Positions 48,197-57,130 are shown, counted from the stretch's first letter. The stretch is 64,000 nt of DNA from Desulfuromonas thiophila (GCF_900101955.1 NZ_FNAQ01000004.1:158862-222861), one strand, 5' to 3'. A program made the numbers and translations. Notes: generated from the letters alone by a model not told the origin.

Positions 48197-49471
48197 TCAA
48201 CAGGTCGCGACAGGAGTCGCGTCCAGAGGACAGGCCAGCAGCCGGGAAGGAAAAGGAGGACAGACAAAAGTACTGGCCGGCGGCAATTTGACCTGAGCGC
48301 GGGCCTGTTCACGTAGACTCAGGATGGCCGGCGGCGCAAACAGAAAAGCTGCCACATAGCGGCCCTGACGAACCGCCGCGAAGGCCGCCGCCGCCGACAG
48401 ACAGGGCGGTAAACGGTCAAAATCATCCAGAGCCAGGGGTTCAAAGCCCAACGCCTGCTCCACCACCAGCCGTTCGAACACGCCAGCAAGGCAGAGTTCG
48501 TTGATACGCGGCGCCCCCAGTTCCAGGCCTTCGAGCCGTTCCGCCTGCAAGGCCAGGCGATAGGCGCGATCACCGCCGGCATAGAGCAAAAAGGCCGGCG
48601 CCGTGCCGGCCTGCTCTGCCAGACGACGCAACAGACGTTGCTGATCCGACGGACAGGCGGCGTTTACCGGCCAGTCCTCCACGTCGAACCAGGCACCAAG
48701 GCGCCCGAGCAACAAGGGCAGATCGCTCAGCAAACCAGATTGCAACAGACGATGGCCCGGCCGCAGATGCACACCCAGCTGATCGAGATTGGTCAGCGCC
48801 AACATCAGATAATTGAAGCCTTCCCTGCCGCTGTAATCCCCCTGCTGCAGGCGCAGCTGGTCGCGGTAGCGCAGGGCAGCTTCATAAAAAGCCTGACCAC
48901 TGGCCAAAAGCAGCGACTTGCGATCAAAAACAGCCCGCACACGACTGATAAAGGCGGCATCGCTCACCTGCCACAGGCGGCAGCGCAACTGCGGTCCACA
49001 GGCATATTCGGCCAGCGGCGGACGCTGTTTTTCAGCAGCGGACAAGGCTTCGAGCACACAGCAGGTATCCGAATAGAGTGCGACCGGTATCTGGGTTTGC
49101 AGTGCTCTGTCCCTGAGGGCAGCGAATTCCTCGGCCACGTCGGTCGGCCGCGACCGTTCGTGAGACAGAACCACGCCGGCGGAAAAATCCTCCAGCCGCA
49201 CTCTGGCGATTACACCGCTGTGACAGCATCGGACCGCCGCATCGCTGCCACACCGCAACTCGTACAGAAACAGACCACTATCAGCCAGAGGCCGCAGCAG
49301 ATCATCGGGCAGCCCGATGGCACCACCTGTCAGTGACAAGCCAGCGACATCGGAGGTTTTCGTCAGCAGAGCTGCCGCCAACGCCTCTTCATGACAGGGC
49401 GGCAGCAAAGCGGCCGCTGGCGGGGCATCAACGATGCGCTGCCATGCGGTGAAAGGAAGAACCTGTGCCAT
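48197..49471 (-). CDS. Divergent DUF1015-family protein
   Basis: A 424-residue soluble protein of unknown function. The layout matches DUF1015: an SHERSRP motif near residue 102 (HERT in the family), a central segment, then ASGQAFYEAALRYRDQLR followed by GFNYLMLALTNLDQLGVHLRPGHRLL, which corresponds to the family's DGHHRYETALNYRD ... NYVLMALVNM ... PTHRL pattern. The paired histidines of DGHHRY are missing here (SGQAFY), so if the family has an active site there, this member has lost it. It lies upstream of rnr; the 212 bases between it and the divergent HD gene contain no gene. Confidence 0.7.
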   Translation of the reverse strand: MAQVLPFTAWQRIVDAPPAAALLPPCHEEALAAALLTKTSDVAGLSLTGGAIGLPDDLLRPLADSGLFLYELRCGSDAAVRCCHSGVIARVRLEDFSAGVVLSHERSRPTDVAEEFAALRDRALQTQIPVALYSDTCCVLEALSAAEKQRPPLAEYACGPQLRCRLWQVSDAAFISRVRAVFDRKSLLLASGQAFYEAALRYRDQLRLQQGDYSGREGFNYLMLALTNLDQLGVHLRPGHRLLQSGLLSDLPLLLGRLGAWFDVEDWPVNAACPSDQQRLLRRLAEQAGTAPAFLLYAGGDRAYRLALQAERLEGLELGAPRINELCLAGVFERLVVEQALGFEPLALDDFDRLPPCLSAAAAFAAVRQGRYVAAFLFAPPAILSLREQARAQVKLPPASTFVCPPFPSRLLACPLDATPVATC

Positions 49472-49683
49472 AATCTCCTATTCGGCCTTCAAGCAGCCTG
49501 GCAGCTGCCGGAACTGAGGGCCACGGACAACTATTTGCCTCGCAACCCGTGGAAAATTAGGCTAGAATCCGCCCCGGCAAACGTGCGCATCATATAAACA
49601 GACCGCCGTTTGAGTTGCAAGCAAAAAGCCCGGCCGGCCACGCCTCAGACTCCAGCGCCAGCCAGCGAAACACAGGAACCCGC

Positions 49684-50268
49684 ATGGCCGACCACCCGAT
49701 TGATCCCCTTGCCTTGTTGCAGAAATACTACCCGCCCCATAGCCGCGCTGGCACCATCCTGCTCAGCCACAGCCGCTGTGTCGCCCGGCGGGCGCTGGCC
49801 ATCGCTGCCACGCTGCCACAACTGGATGCCAGCGAGCGAGCGTTTATCGAACAGGCCGCCCTGCTGCACGATATCGGTATTTTCTGCTGCCATGCGCCGG
49901 GGCTGGGCTGTTACGGCAGCGAACCCTACATCCGTCACGGTCTGTGCGGCGCAGCGATTCTGCGGGACGAGGGTTTGCCGCGCCATGCCCTGGTGTGCGA
50001 GAATCATATCGGTGTCGGCCTGACAGCCGCCGACATTGTCCGGCAGAAGTTGCCTCTGCCGGTCCGCGACATGGTGCCAACGGATCTGGCTCAACAGCTG
50101 GTGGCCTATGCCGACCTGTTCTATTCCAAAAACCCGCAGCAGCTGCAACACAGCCGCACCGCAGCGCAGGTTTGCGCCAGCCTGGCCAGCTTCGGCAACG
50201 ACAAGGTGGCCCTGTTCCACACCTGGCAGCACCGTTTTGAACCTCAAACCGCAGGGGAGCCTGCATGA
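49684..50268 (+). CDS. HD-domain metal-dependent phosphohydrolase-like protein
   Basis: A 194-residue single HD domain. Metal ligands are visible: His in LLSHSRCV, HD in AALLHDIGIF, His in IRHGLCGAAIL and in CENHIGVGL, and a late Asp in YADLFYSK. Members are often phosphatases of nucleotides; no specific substrate can be given. ATG 49684 has AGGAA upstream. It overlaps the ftsE start by 4 bases, so it is coupled to the division genes. Confidence 0.8.
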   Translation: MADHPIDPLALLQKYYPPHSRAGTILLSHSRCVARRALAIAATLPQLDASERAFIEQAALLHDIGIFCCHAPGLGCYGSEPYIRHGLCGAAILRDEGLPRHALVCENHIGVGLTAADIVRQKLPLPVRDMVPTDLAQQLVAYADLFYSKNPQQLQHSRTAAQVCASLASFGNDKVALFHTWQHRFEPQTAGEPA

Positions 50269-50960
50269 TCCAGTTGTGCAATATTGGCAAGGTTTACGCC
50301 AACGGAGCCCCGGCTTTGCATGACGTCAGCCTGAAAATTCCCGCCGGCGACTTCGTCTGTCTCACCGGCGCGTCCGGCGCCGGCAAATCGACCCTGCTGC
50401 GCCTGCTCTACTGTGCTGAACGGCCCAGCCGGGGGCAGATTTTGCTGGGCGAACGCAACATCACCCGTCTGCGCCCGCGCCAGATCGCCCTGTTGCGGCG
50501 ACAGATTGGCTTCGTGTTCCAGGATTTCAAGCTGCTGCTCAAGCGCAGCGTGTTCGAGAACGTCGCCCTGCCGCTGCAGGTGCAGGGTCTTGACCGGCAA
50601 ACCATCCACAGCCGTGTCTACAAGATGCTGCAGTACGTCGGCCTCGAATACAAACTGCAGCGCACTCCACTGGAGTTGTCTGGCGGCGAGCAGCAGCGCG
50701 TTGCCATCGCCCGGGCCATGATTGGTCAGCCGCGTCTACTGCTGGCGGACGAACCCACCGGCAATCTCGACAATGAGCTGGCCGGAGAGATCATGGAAAT
50801 GTTTGAACGCATCAACCTTCTCGGCACCACGGTGCTCATCGCCAGCCACGACCGGGAACTGGCCCAACGCTTTGTCCGCCGCACCATCGTCCTTAAGGAC
50901 GGCCACATCCTCAGCGATCAGCGTCTGGCCCAGGCCCGCCCGCAGAACAGGGAGGACTGA
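50265..50960 (+). CDS. ftsE: Cell-division ABC ATPase FtsE
   Basis: A 231-residue ABC ATPase. Walker A GASGAGKST, Q-loop FQDFKLLLKRSV, signature LSGGEQQRVAIARA, Walker B LLLADEPTGNLD. FtsE with FtsX does not transport; it transmits ATP cycles at the septum to periplasmic peptidoglycan hydrolase activators. The stop overlaps the ftsX ATG by 1 base. Confidence 0.97.
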   Translation: MIQLCNIGKVYANGAPALHDVSLKIPAGDFVCLTGASGAGKSTLLRLLYCAERPSRGQILLGERNITRLRPRQIALLRRQIGFVFQDFKLLLKRSVFENVALPLQVQGLDRQTIHSRVYKMLQYVGLEYKLQRTPLELSGGEQQRVAIARAMIGQPRLLLADEPTGNLDNELAGEIMEMFERINLLGTTVLIASHDRELAQRFVRRTIVLKDGHILSDQRLAQARPQNRED

Positions 50961-51853
50961 TGGAACGCCTGCGCTATTTTCTGCGCCGTACCCTGCTGAG
51001 CATGCGGCAGAGCCCCCTGTTGTGCGGCGCCACCATCGGCACCGTCACCATCGCGCTGATGCTGCTGGCCTTCTTCACGCTGGTAGTGCTCAACATCCAG
51101 ACCCTCACCCGCCAGTGGAACCGCGATATCCAAGTGGTGATCTACCTTGATCAGGTGCCGGCCGGCGACAGTCTCGACCGCTGGCAACAGCAGATCGCCG
51201 CTTATCCCGAGGTCGAACGGGTTCAATACGTCTCCCAGGAAGAAGCCTTCGACCGTTTTCGCCAGCGCCTCGGCCAGAACGCCGACCTGCTCGACGGCCT
51301 GCTGCCTGAAATCCTGCCGGCTGCCCTTGAGGTGGAGCTGACCCAGCAGGCTCGCAACCGGGCCATGGCCGAGGCCTTGGTGGAACGATTGCGCCAGCAA
51401 CCGGCCTTCAGCGACCTGCGTTACGGCCAGCAATGGCTGGAACGCTACGATGCCTTTTTGTTCCTGCTGCGGCTGACAGGCGCCCTGGCTGGCGGTTTTC
51501 TCCTGTTCGCCACCCTGTTTGTCATCGCCAACACCATCAAGCTAACCATCTACGCCCGCCGCGACGAACTGGAAATTCTCAGTCTGATCGGCGCCACGCC
51601 CCTGTTCATAAAGATCCCCTTTCTGGCCGAAGGCGCTCTGCAGGGCGCCCTCGGCGCCCTGCTGGCATTGGGCGGCTGCCATGCCCTGTACTACTTCTTC
51701 TTAAAGAAGGGCCTCAGCGCCCTACTGACCACGGCGGCAGCCGGCAATATCCATTTTCTGCCGCTGTCACTGCAACTGGGACTGGTCGGTCTCGGGCTGT
51801 TGCTCGGCCTGCTCGGCAGCATGCTACCGCTGCGCCGCTTCCTGCGGATCTGA
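50960..51853 (+). CDS. ftsX: Cell-division membrane protein FtsX
   Basis: A 297-residue protein with four transmembrane helices (about 23-45, 170-195, 220-245, 262-290) and a large periplasmic loop between the first two, which in homologues binds EnvC. The motif VAERLRQQPAFSDLRYGQQWLE-like region before helix 2 and ARRDELEILSLIGAT after it match FtsX. It is followed by the EnvC-like gene after 2 bases. Confidence 0.96.
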   Translation: MERLRYFLRRTLLSMRQSPLLCGATIGTVTIALMLLAFFTLVVLNIQTLTRQWNRDIQVVIYLDQVPAGDSLDRWQQQIAAYPEVERVQYVSQEEAFDRFRQRLGQNADLLDGLLPEILPAALEVELTQQARNRAMAEALVERLRQQPAFSDLRYGQQWLERYDAFLFLLRLTGALAGGFLLFATLFVIANTIKLTIYARRDELEILSLIGATPLFIKIPFLAEGALQGALGALLALGGCHALYYFFLKKGLSALLTTAAAGNIHFLPLSLQLGLVGLGLLLGLLGSMLPLRRFLRI

Positions 51854-51855
51854 CC

Positions 51856-53034
51856 ATGATCAGGCTTCCTTCTGGCCGCCACCGGCGCCCATTTTTATGC
51901 CAGCTGTTGTTGCTCGCCTTGCTGCTTGTACCCAGTCTGAGGCCGCCGCTGGCCGCCGACGAACTGGCCAGCAAGCAAAAGCAGCTGAAGCAGATGCAGC
52001 AGCAAATCAGCGCCACCAGTGGTCAGCTGGCCCAGAAAACCCGTGCCGAACACTCCACCCTGCAACAGCTGGAACAGCTGCAGAACCGGGTGACCGGCAG
52101 TCAGCGGCAACTCGATGCCGCCAGCACCGAACTGGCGCAGCTGCGCCAGCAGGTCAGCGAAGCCCAGCTGCAGATCGACCAATACGAACAGGTTCTGCAA
52201 CAGGCCCGCGGCGCGGTGGTCAAACGCCTGCGTGCCCTCTACACCAGCGATGACAGCAGCAGTCTGTGCCTGCTGTTTTCCACTGAATCTCCCCTGACGC
52301 TGGCGGAAAACGCCGATTTTTTGCGCCGCATCACCGCCCACGACCAGGCCCTGCTGCACAGCTACCGTGACCAGTTACAGCAAAGCCGTCAGGTTCGCCA
52401 GACCCTGCAACAACAGCTCGAACGCCAGCAACAACTGCTCGACCAACAGCAACGCCAGCGACAACAACTGCTGGCCGATCAGAAAGAGAAGGAGCAGCTG
52501 ATCCGCCAGATCCGCAATGACAAGGCCAGTCTGGCCGGTGTTCTGGCCGAGTTGGAAGAACGCTCACGCAGTCTGGCCAATCTGGTCGATACCCTCAAAC
52601 AACGCCAGCGCGACAGCTACCAGCCACGTGGGCAGCGCTTTGCCCAGGCCCGCAGCCAGCTGCCCTGGCCTTCAACTGGCAAGGTCCGCCAGGAATTCGG
52701 CACCTTCACCCAGCAGGGACTGGGCACCGGAGTCAAGAGCAACGGTCTGGAAATCGCTGCCCTGCCGGGCAGCCCTATCAAGGCCGTCTGGCCCGGCCAG
52801 GTGGTCTTTGCCGGACCGTTCAAGGGCTATGGCGAGCTGTTGATCGTCGACCACGGCGACCAGTATTACAGCCTCTACGCCCAGACTCGCGACCTGCGGG
52901 TCGGCAAGGGGGATCGGGTCGACAGCGGCACGGTTCTGGCCCTGTCCGGCTACGACCAGCGCGACAGCTATCATTTTGAAATCCGCCACCGCGGGACCCC
53001 GGTCAACCCGCGGCAATGGCTCAAACCCCGTTGA
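51856..53034 (+). CDS. envC: EnvC-like murein hydrolase activator
   Basis: A 392-residue periplasmic protein. Signal peptide residues about 1-34 (cleavage near LAADE), then a very long glutamine-rich coiled coil (about 35-255), then a C-terminal LytM/M23 domain. The zinc ligands of active M23 enzymes (HxxxD and HxH) are not present; the domain reads KSNGLEIAA and YHFEIRH, as in EnvC, which activates amidases and does not cut itself. Directly after ftsX, the expected partner. Confidence 0.92.
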   Translation: MIRLPSGRHRRPFLCQLLLLALLLVPSLRPPLAADELASKQKQLKQMQQQISATSGQLAQKTRAEHSTLQQLEQLQNRVTGSQRQLDAASTELAQLRQQVSEAQLQIDQYEQVLQQARGAVVKRLRALYTSDDSSSLCLLFSTESPLTLAENADFLRRITAHDQALLHSYRDQLQQSRQVRQTLQQQLERQQQLLDQQQRQRQQLLADQKEKEQLIRQIRNDKASLAGVLAELEERSRSLANLVDTLKQRQRDSYQPRGQRFAQARSQLPWPSTGKVRQEFGTFTQQGLGTGVKSNGLEIAALPGSPIKAVWPGQVVFAGPFKGYGELLIVDHGDQYYSLYAQTRDLRVGKGDRVDSGTVLALSGYDQRDSYHFEIRHRGTPVNPRQWLKPR

Positions 53035-53060
53035 CCGCGAATCTTCTCAGGTATCCAACC

Positions 53061-54422
53061 ATGAAACTCTCCGGAACAAACCGGCTGGCGAGCAACCACC
53101 GCTCAACCGCTGTCGTGTTGGTCGCCATGCTGGTCATCAGCCTGCTGCTGGGCCGGCCGCTCTCGGCCACCGCCCAGACCGTTGATGATTACGCTGCCCT
53201 CGACCTGCTGGCTGACATCCTTTTTCTGGTGCAACAAAACCATGTCGACGCCCACAAGCTGGATCAGCTGGTCGATGGTGCCGTCCGCGGTCTGCTGACC
53301 AGCCTCGATCCCCATTCCGAGTACATGAATGCTGACGAATTCAGCGAGGCCCTGATCGACACCGAAGGCAGCTTTAATGGTCTGGGCATTGAAATCAGCG
53401 TCAAGGACGACAGTATCATCATTATTGCCCCCATCGATGGCACGCCGGCCCAACGCGCCGGCATCCGCCCCGGCGACCGCATCAGCGCTATTGACGGCCT
53501 GGCCACCAGTCAGATGGGCATTCATCAAGCCCTGCAGAAGCTGCGTGGCCCCATCGGCAGCGTCGTCCGTCTGCAACTGCAGCGCGATCAGCAAAGTGCT
53601 CCTCTTGATCTGGAACTGCGCCGGGAAAAAATCGAGCTGACCAGTGTTCAGGGCCGTCTGCTACCGGCAACGCCGGGCGGACCCGCCGCCATCGGCTACC
53701 TGCGCATCAGCCAGTTTCAGAAGAACACCGCAGCCCAGCTACTTCCTGAGTTGCAACGTCTGCGCCAGCAGGCTGGCAACCAATGGCTCGGGCTGATTCT
53801 CGATGTCCGCAACAACCCTGGTGGCCTGCTGGATCAGGCAGTGGCCATCACCGATCTGTTTCTCGACGGCGGGCTGGTCGTTTCCACCCGCGGCCGCCGG
53901 CCACAGGACGAACTCCAGTTCACCGCCGAAAAAACTGCCACCGAACCGGATTACCCGCTGGTGGTCCTGATCAATGAAGGCAGTGCCAGCGCCAGCGAAA
54001 TCCTCGCCGGCGCCCTGCAGGATCATCGCCGGGCGTTGATCGTCGGTGTCACCAGCTTCGGTAAGGGCTCGGTTCAGGCGCTGATTCCACTCAGCAATGG
54101 TGGCGGCCTGCGGCTGACCACGGCCTATTACTACACGCCCAATGGCCATTGTCTGCAGGCCCGTGGCATCATTCCCGATCTCGTCGTACCCCAGGGCCAG
54201 TGGCAGACCAGCGCCGCCGGCCCGCCCGTCCGTGAAGCCAATCTGCCGCAGCCGACAGCCGTTCGGCCGGCCGAACTCTATCCACAGATCACCACCAGTG
54301 ATCCAGCGGACACGGAGCTGTTGCGCCAGGATTTTCAGCTGTTTTCCGCGATCAACCTGCTGATCGGCTGCCAGCGGCTGACCGGTGAGGCGCCCAGCCG
54401 GGCACCAGGCGGGCAGCCATGA
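53061..54422 (+). CDS. ctpA: Carboxy-terminal processing protease
   Basis: A 453-residue S41 protease exported by an N-terminal signal (hydrophobic about 17-32). A PDZ domain covers about 104-175 (GLGIEISVKDDSI; PAQRAGIRPGDRI), and the protease core has the catalytic serine in EGSASASEI (308-312) and lysine Lys335 in SFGKGSVQ. It follows envC by 26 bases. In other bacteria CtpA-type proteases control peptidoglycan hydrolases, which fits the neighbours. Confidence 0.95.
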   Translation: MKLSGTNRLASNHRSTAVVLVAMLVISLLLGRPLSATAQTVDDYAALDLLADILFLVQQNHVDAHKLDQLVDGAVRGLLTSLDPHSEYMNADEFSEALIDTEGSFNGLGIEISVKDDSIIIIAPIDGTPAQRAGIRPGDRISAIDGLATSQMGIHQALQKLRGPIGSVVRLQLQRDQQSAPLDLELRREKIELTSVQGRLLPATPGGPAAIGYLRISQFQKNTAAQLLPELQRLRQQAGNQWLGLILDVRNNPGGLLDQAVAITDLFLDGGLVVSTRGRRPQDELQFTAEKTATEPDYPLVVLINEGSASASEILAGALQDHRRALIVGVTSFGKGSVQALIPLSNGGGLRLTTAYYYTPNGHCLQARGIIPDLVVPQGQWQTSAAGPPVREANLPQPTAVRPAELYPQITTSDPADTELLRQDFQLFSAINLLIGCQRLTGEAPSRAPGGQP

Positions 54423-55528
54423 GTTCGCCAAACAAGAACAAACCAAAAAAGTCGCGGGCAAGCCGGCGGCGGCGTAAAAGTCGCCTGCTGCGCCGCTGGA
54501 CACCGACCCGCCTCAGCCTCGCTGTCATCCTGCTGCTGACCGCCGTCTTGCTGGCCATCTTACTGTGGCTGGCTGGTCGCCCCCAGCCCGCGCGACATTC
54601 CGTGCCAACGCCGGCAGCCCCCGTGATCACCCCGGTCAGGCCGTTCATTGCGCCGCCTCCTGCCAGCCCGGCCGTCGTCATCCCGCCACCGGCAACCGTG
54701 CCTGCGCCGGTCCTTTCACCCTGGCCGGAGGAACCGCCGGCTAGCGAAATCGAGCCGCCACCAGACCCGGCTCAGCTGCCGCTCGCCCCCGCCACTCCAG
54801 CCACACAGGTGATCAAGCCACCGCCTGCCACACCACCGCTGGTCCTGCCGTCACGCGGCAGCACTCCGGTGCGGCTGGCCATCATCATGGACGATGTCGG
54901 TGAAAACCTGCAGCGTGCCCGTCAGGTGCTGGCATTGAATCTACCGGTCACCCTGTCCATCATTCCCGGCCTGAGCCACTCCCGCACCATCATGGAACTG
55001 GCCCAGCGTCAAGGACACGAAGTCATGGTACATCTGCCCATGGAGCCACTGGGCTATCCGCAGACGGATCCCGGTCCCGGCGCCCTGCTGCTCAGCCTGG
55101 ACGGCACCGAAATCAGACATCGTACCCGCGCCTTTCTGTCCCAGCTACCAGCGGCAACAGGGTGCAACAACCATATGGGTTCGGCCTTCACCCAGGATGC
55201 CGCCTGTATGCAGGCCGCGCTGGAAGAGATCGCCAGGGCCGGACTGTTCTTCATCGACAGCCTGACCAGCCCGGCCTCCGTTGCCGCGGATCAGGCCCGC
55301 CAGCTGGGCATCGCTACCGCCCGACGGGATGTATTTCTTGACAATGTGCAGGATGTTGCCGCCATTAGCCGGCAGCTCGATCAGCTGCTGCGCCGTGCCC
55401 GGCAGCAGGGTCAGGCCATCGGCATCTGCCATCCCCACAAAGAAACCGTGCTGGCCCTGCAGGCGTTTGCCCGTCAGGTGCGCCACAGCGATATCGAGGT
55501 GGTCCCCGCCTCGGCACTGGTGCATTAG
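54419..55528 (+). CDS. Divergent polysaccharide deacetylase (YibQ-like)
   Basis: A 369-residue protein: basic cytoplasmic start (KNKPKKSRASRRRRKSR), one transmembrane anchor (about 37-58), a long proline-rich periplasmic linker (about 60-145) and a polysaccharide deacetylase 2 domain. Domain motifs: LAIIMDDVG, SIIPGLSHSRTI, VMVHLPMEP, NNHMGSAFT, FFIDSLTSP. It overlaps ctpA by 4 bases. The order envC-ctpA-yibQ is common in proteobacteria and links it to the cell wall; the substrate is not known. Its TAG stop is the first triplet of repeat copy 2. Confidence 0.9.
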   Translation: MSSPNKNKPKKSRASRRRRKSRLLRRWTPTRLSLAVILLLTAVLLAILLWLAGRPQPARHSVPTPAAPVITPVRPFIAPPPASPAVVIPPPATVPAPVLSPWPEEPPASEIEPPPDPAQLPLAPATPATQVIKPPPATPPLVLPSRGSTPVRLAIIMDDVGENLQRARQVLALNLPVTLSIIPGLSHSRTIMELAQRQGHEVMVHLPMEPLGYPQTDPGPGALLLSLDGTEIRHRTRAFLSQLPAATGCNNHMGSAFTQDAACMQAALEEIARAGLFFIDSLTSPASVAADQARQLGIATARRDVFLDNVQDVAAISRQLDQLLRRARQQGQAIGICHPHKETVLALQAFARQVRHSDIEVVPASALVH

Positions 55529-55676
55529 CCGGAGGTTGAAAACGTCCCGCCCGGGGCTTTTTTCAACGACACCTGCCGGAAATGCGCTTTTTCGTCTTGC
55601 TCACAAAATCAATCCATGACGGAGCAATGATTGATTTTGGTCGCCCAGTCATGGTTTTTACAGGCTGTGTTTCATT
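55526..55676 (+). repeat. Dispersed ~150-base repeat, copy 2
   Basis: The plus-strand partner of 35418-35567. It starts at the TAG stop of the polysaccharide-deacetylase gene and runs to about 55676, before xseA. The GTTGAAAA/TTTTCAAC stem (55535-55567) and the AAAATCAAT/ATTGATTTT stem (55604-55637) are kept although the loop tip differs (GACGGAGCA in place of TACGAAGTA). Positions 55549-55563 also give a GC run followed by six T. It occupies most of the 200-base gap. Confidence 0.85.
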
Positions 55677-55728
55677 AGCCGGTTAGCCAGCAAGGCTAAG
55701 GCTCCACCAGAACCCAGGAGGATTGTTC

Positions 55729-56967
55729 ATGCCACCCTGCCCGTCCTCTACGCTGCCACCCGACACACCTATACTCAGCGTCAGCCGCCTGGTCGATCTG
55801 CTCAAGGAGGTAATCGAGGACAATCTGGCGCAGGTCTGGCTGCGCGGCGAACTGTGCAACCTGTCCCGTCCGGCTTCAGGCCACTGGTACTTTGCCCTCA
55901 AGGACGACACCAGCCTGATTCGTGCGGTGATGTTCCGTTCAGCCAACCGCACCGTCAGCTTCTTGCCGGCCAATGGTCAGCAGGTACTCTGCTGTGGCCG
56001 GGCCAGCCTTTACCGCGAACGGGGAGATGTCCAGCTGCTCATCGACCGAATGGAACCCGACGGTATCGGCAGCCTGCAGCTGGCCTTCGAGCAACTTAAA
56101 GCCCGCCTGCAACAGGAAGGGCTATTTGCCACAGAACGCAAAAAACCGCTGCCGCCCTACCCCGGGAGTATTGGCCTGATCACCTCGGCCAGTGGCGCGG
56201 TACTGCACGACATCCGCACCGTATTGCGGCGACGCGCCGCCGGTGTGCGCCTGATCCTGCGACCAGTGCTGGTCCAGGGCGAACAGGCGCCAGAGCAGAT
56301 CTGCCAGGCGCTGGCCGATTTCAACCGCTTGGCCCAAACCGATGTGCTGATCCTGGCGCGCGGTGGCGGCAGTCTCGAAGATCTGCAGGCCTTCAACGAC
56401 GAGCGGGTAGCACGGGCCATTGCGGCCTCACGCCTGCCGGTGATCAGCGCGATTGGCCACGAGACCGACTACAGTATCGCCGATTTTGTCGCCGATCTGC
56501 GCGCGCCGACGCCCAGCGCCGCCGCCGAACTGGTGGTGCGCAATCGCTGTGAACTGGAACAGCATCTCGATCAACTTGACGGCCGGCTGCGCCGCGGCCT
56601 GCGCGGTCGCCTGCAGCAAACCCGCCAGCAGCTTGACGCCCTACAGCGTCGCCTGCGTCATCCCCGCCAGACCCTGCAATGGCAGCGCGACCGTCTGCAC
56701 TGGCTGCGGGCAGGATTGCAGCAGGCGCTGCAGCAACAGCTTGACCGGCGCCATCAACAGCTGGCGCTGGCCTGCCAGCGCCTTGATGGGCTCTCGCCCC
56801 TGCGAATTCTGGCGCGCGGTTACACACTGGTTGAGCAGGATGATGTTCAGGCCAGACCCCTGAGCCGGGCAACGGGTCTGCTTGCCGGGCAACGGGTCTG
56901 GCTGCGTTTTCACGATGGCCGGATTCCCGCCCGCCTGGAACAGGACGGCCCAGCGCAGCACCCTTGA
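55729..56967 (+). CDS. xseA: Exodeoxyribonuclease VII large subunit
   Basis: A 412-residue subunit. N-terminal OB-fold (LSVSRLVDLLKEVIEDNLAQV; LRGELCNLSRPASGHWYF) binds single-stranded DNA; the catalytic domain has GLITSASGAVLHDI, DVLILARGGGSLEDL and AIGHETDYSIADFVADLRAPTP-type motifs; a coiled coil follows. ATG 55729 has AGGAGG 7 bases before it. The TGA stop lies within the -35 box of the RNA promoter at 56964-56993. Confidence 0.97.
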   Translation: MPPCPSSTLPPDTPILSVSRLVDLLKEVIEDNLAQVWLRGELCNLSRPASGHWYFALKDDTSLIRAVMFRSANRTVSFLPANGQQVLCCGRASLYRERGDVQLLIDRMEPDGIGSLQLAFEQLKARLQQEGLFATERKKPLPPYPGSIGLITSASGAVLHDIRTVLRRRAAGVRLILRPVLVQGEQAPEQICQALADFNRLAQTDVLILARGGGSLEDLQAFNDERVARAIAASRLPVISAIGHETDYSIADFVADLRAPTPSAAAELVVRNRCELEQHLDQLDGRLRRGLRGRLQQTRQQLDALQRRLRHPRQTLQWQRDRLHWLRAGLQQALQQQLDRRHQQLALACQRLDGLSPLRILARGYTLVEQDDVQARPLSRATGLLAGQRVWLRFHDGRIPARLEQDGPAQHP

Positions 56968-56993
56968 CGGCACCGCTGTGCTGCTGCCATAAT
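56964..56993 (+). promoter_or_regulatory. sigma-70-type promoter for the xseA-xseB intergenic RNA
   Basis: A -35 TTGACG (56964-56969) overlaps the end of xseA, and a -10 CATAAT (56988-56993) follows after 18 bases. Predicted transcription start is at about 56997-57000, exactly at the left arm of the 12-base inverted repeat that closes the RNA candidate. Confidence 0.6.
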
Positions 56994-56996
56994 TGC

Positions 56997-57130
56997 AGCT
57001 TATGCCTGACGGGCGAACACCCCCGATTCCGTTGCGATCATTTTGGGCAGGACGCTGAAATAAATGACGCCTTCGGCAAAAGCATCCGGCTGAAGGGGAC
57101 AACCGAACCGGCTCCATCCAGGCATAAGCT
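56997..57130 (+). ncRNA. Candidate structured RNA, possibly 6S-like
   Basis: Four stems can be drawn by hand. P1 is a perfect 12-base pairing of AGCTTATGCCTG (56997-57008) with CAGGCATAAGCT (57119-57130). P2 pairs CCGATTCCGTTG (57023-57034) with CAACCGAACCGG (57100-57111) at 10 of 12 positions. Inside are TCATTT/AAATGA and an 8-base CCTTCGGC/GCTGAAGG hairpin. It begins where the promoter predicts and lies in a 288-base gap with no gene. An end-to-end closed rod with an open bubble recalls 6S RNA, but it is shorter than usual (about 134 bases) and I cannot confirm the family. A leader-type riboswitch for xseB-ispA-dxs is the other choice. No T-run terminator follows. Confidence 0.5.
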
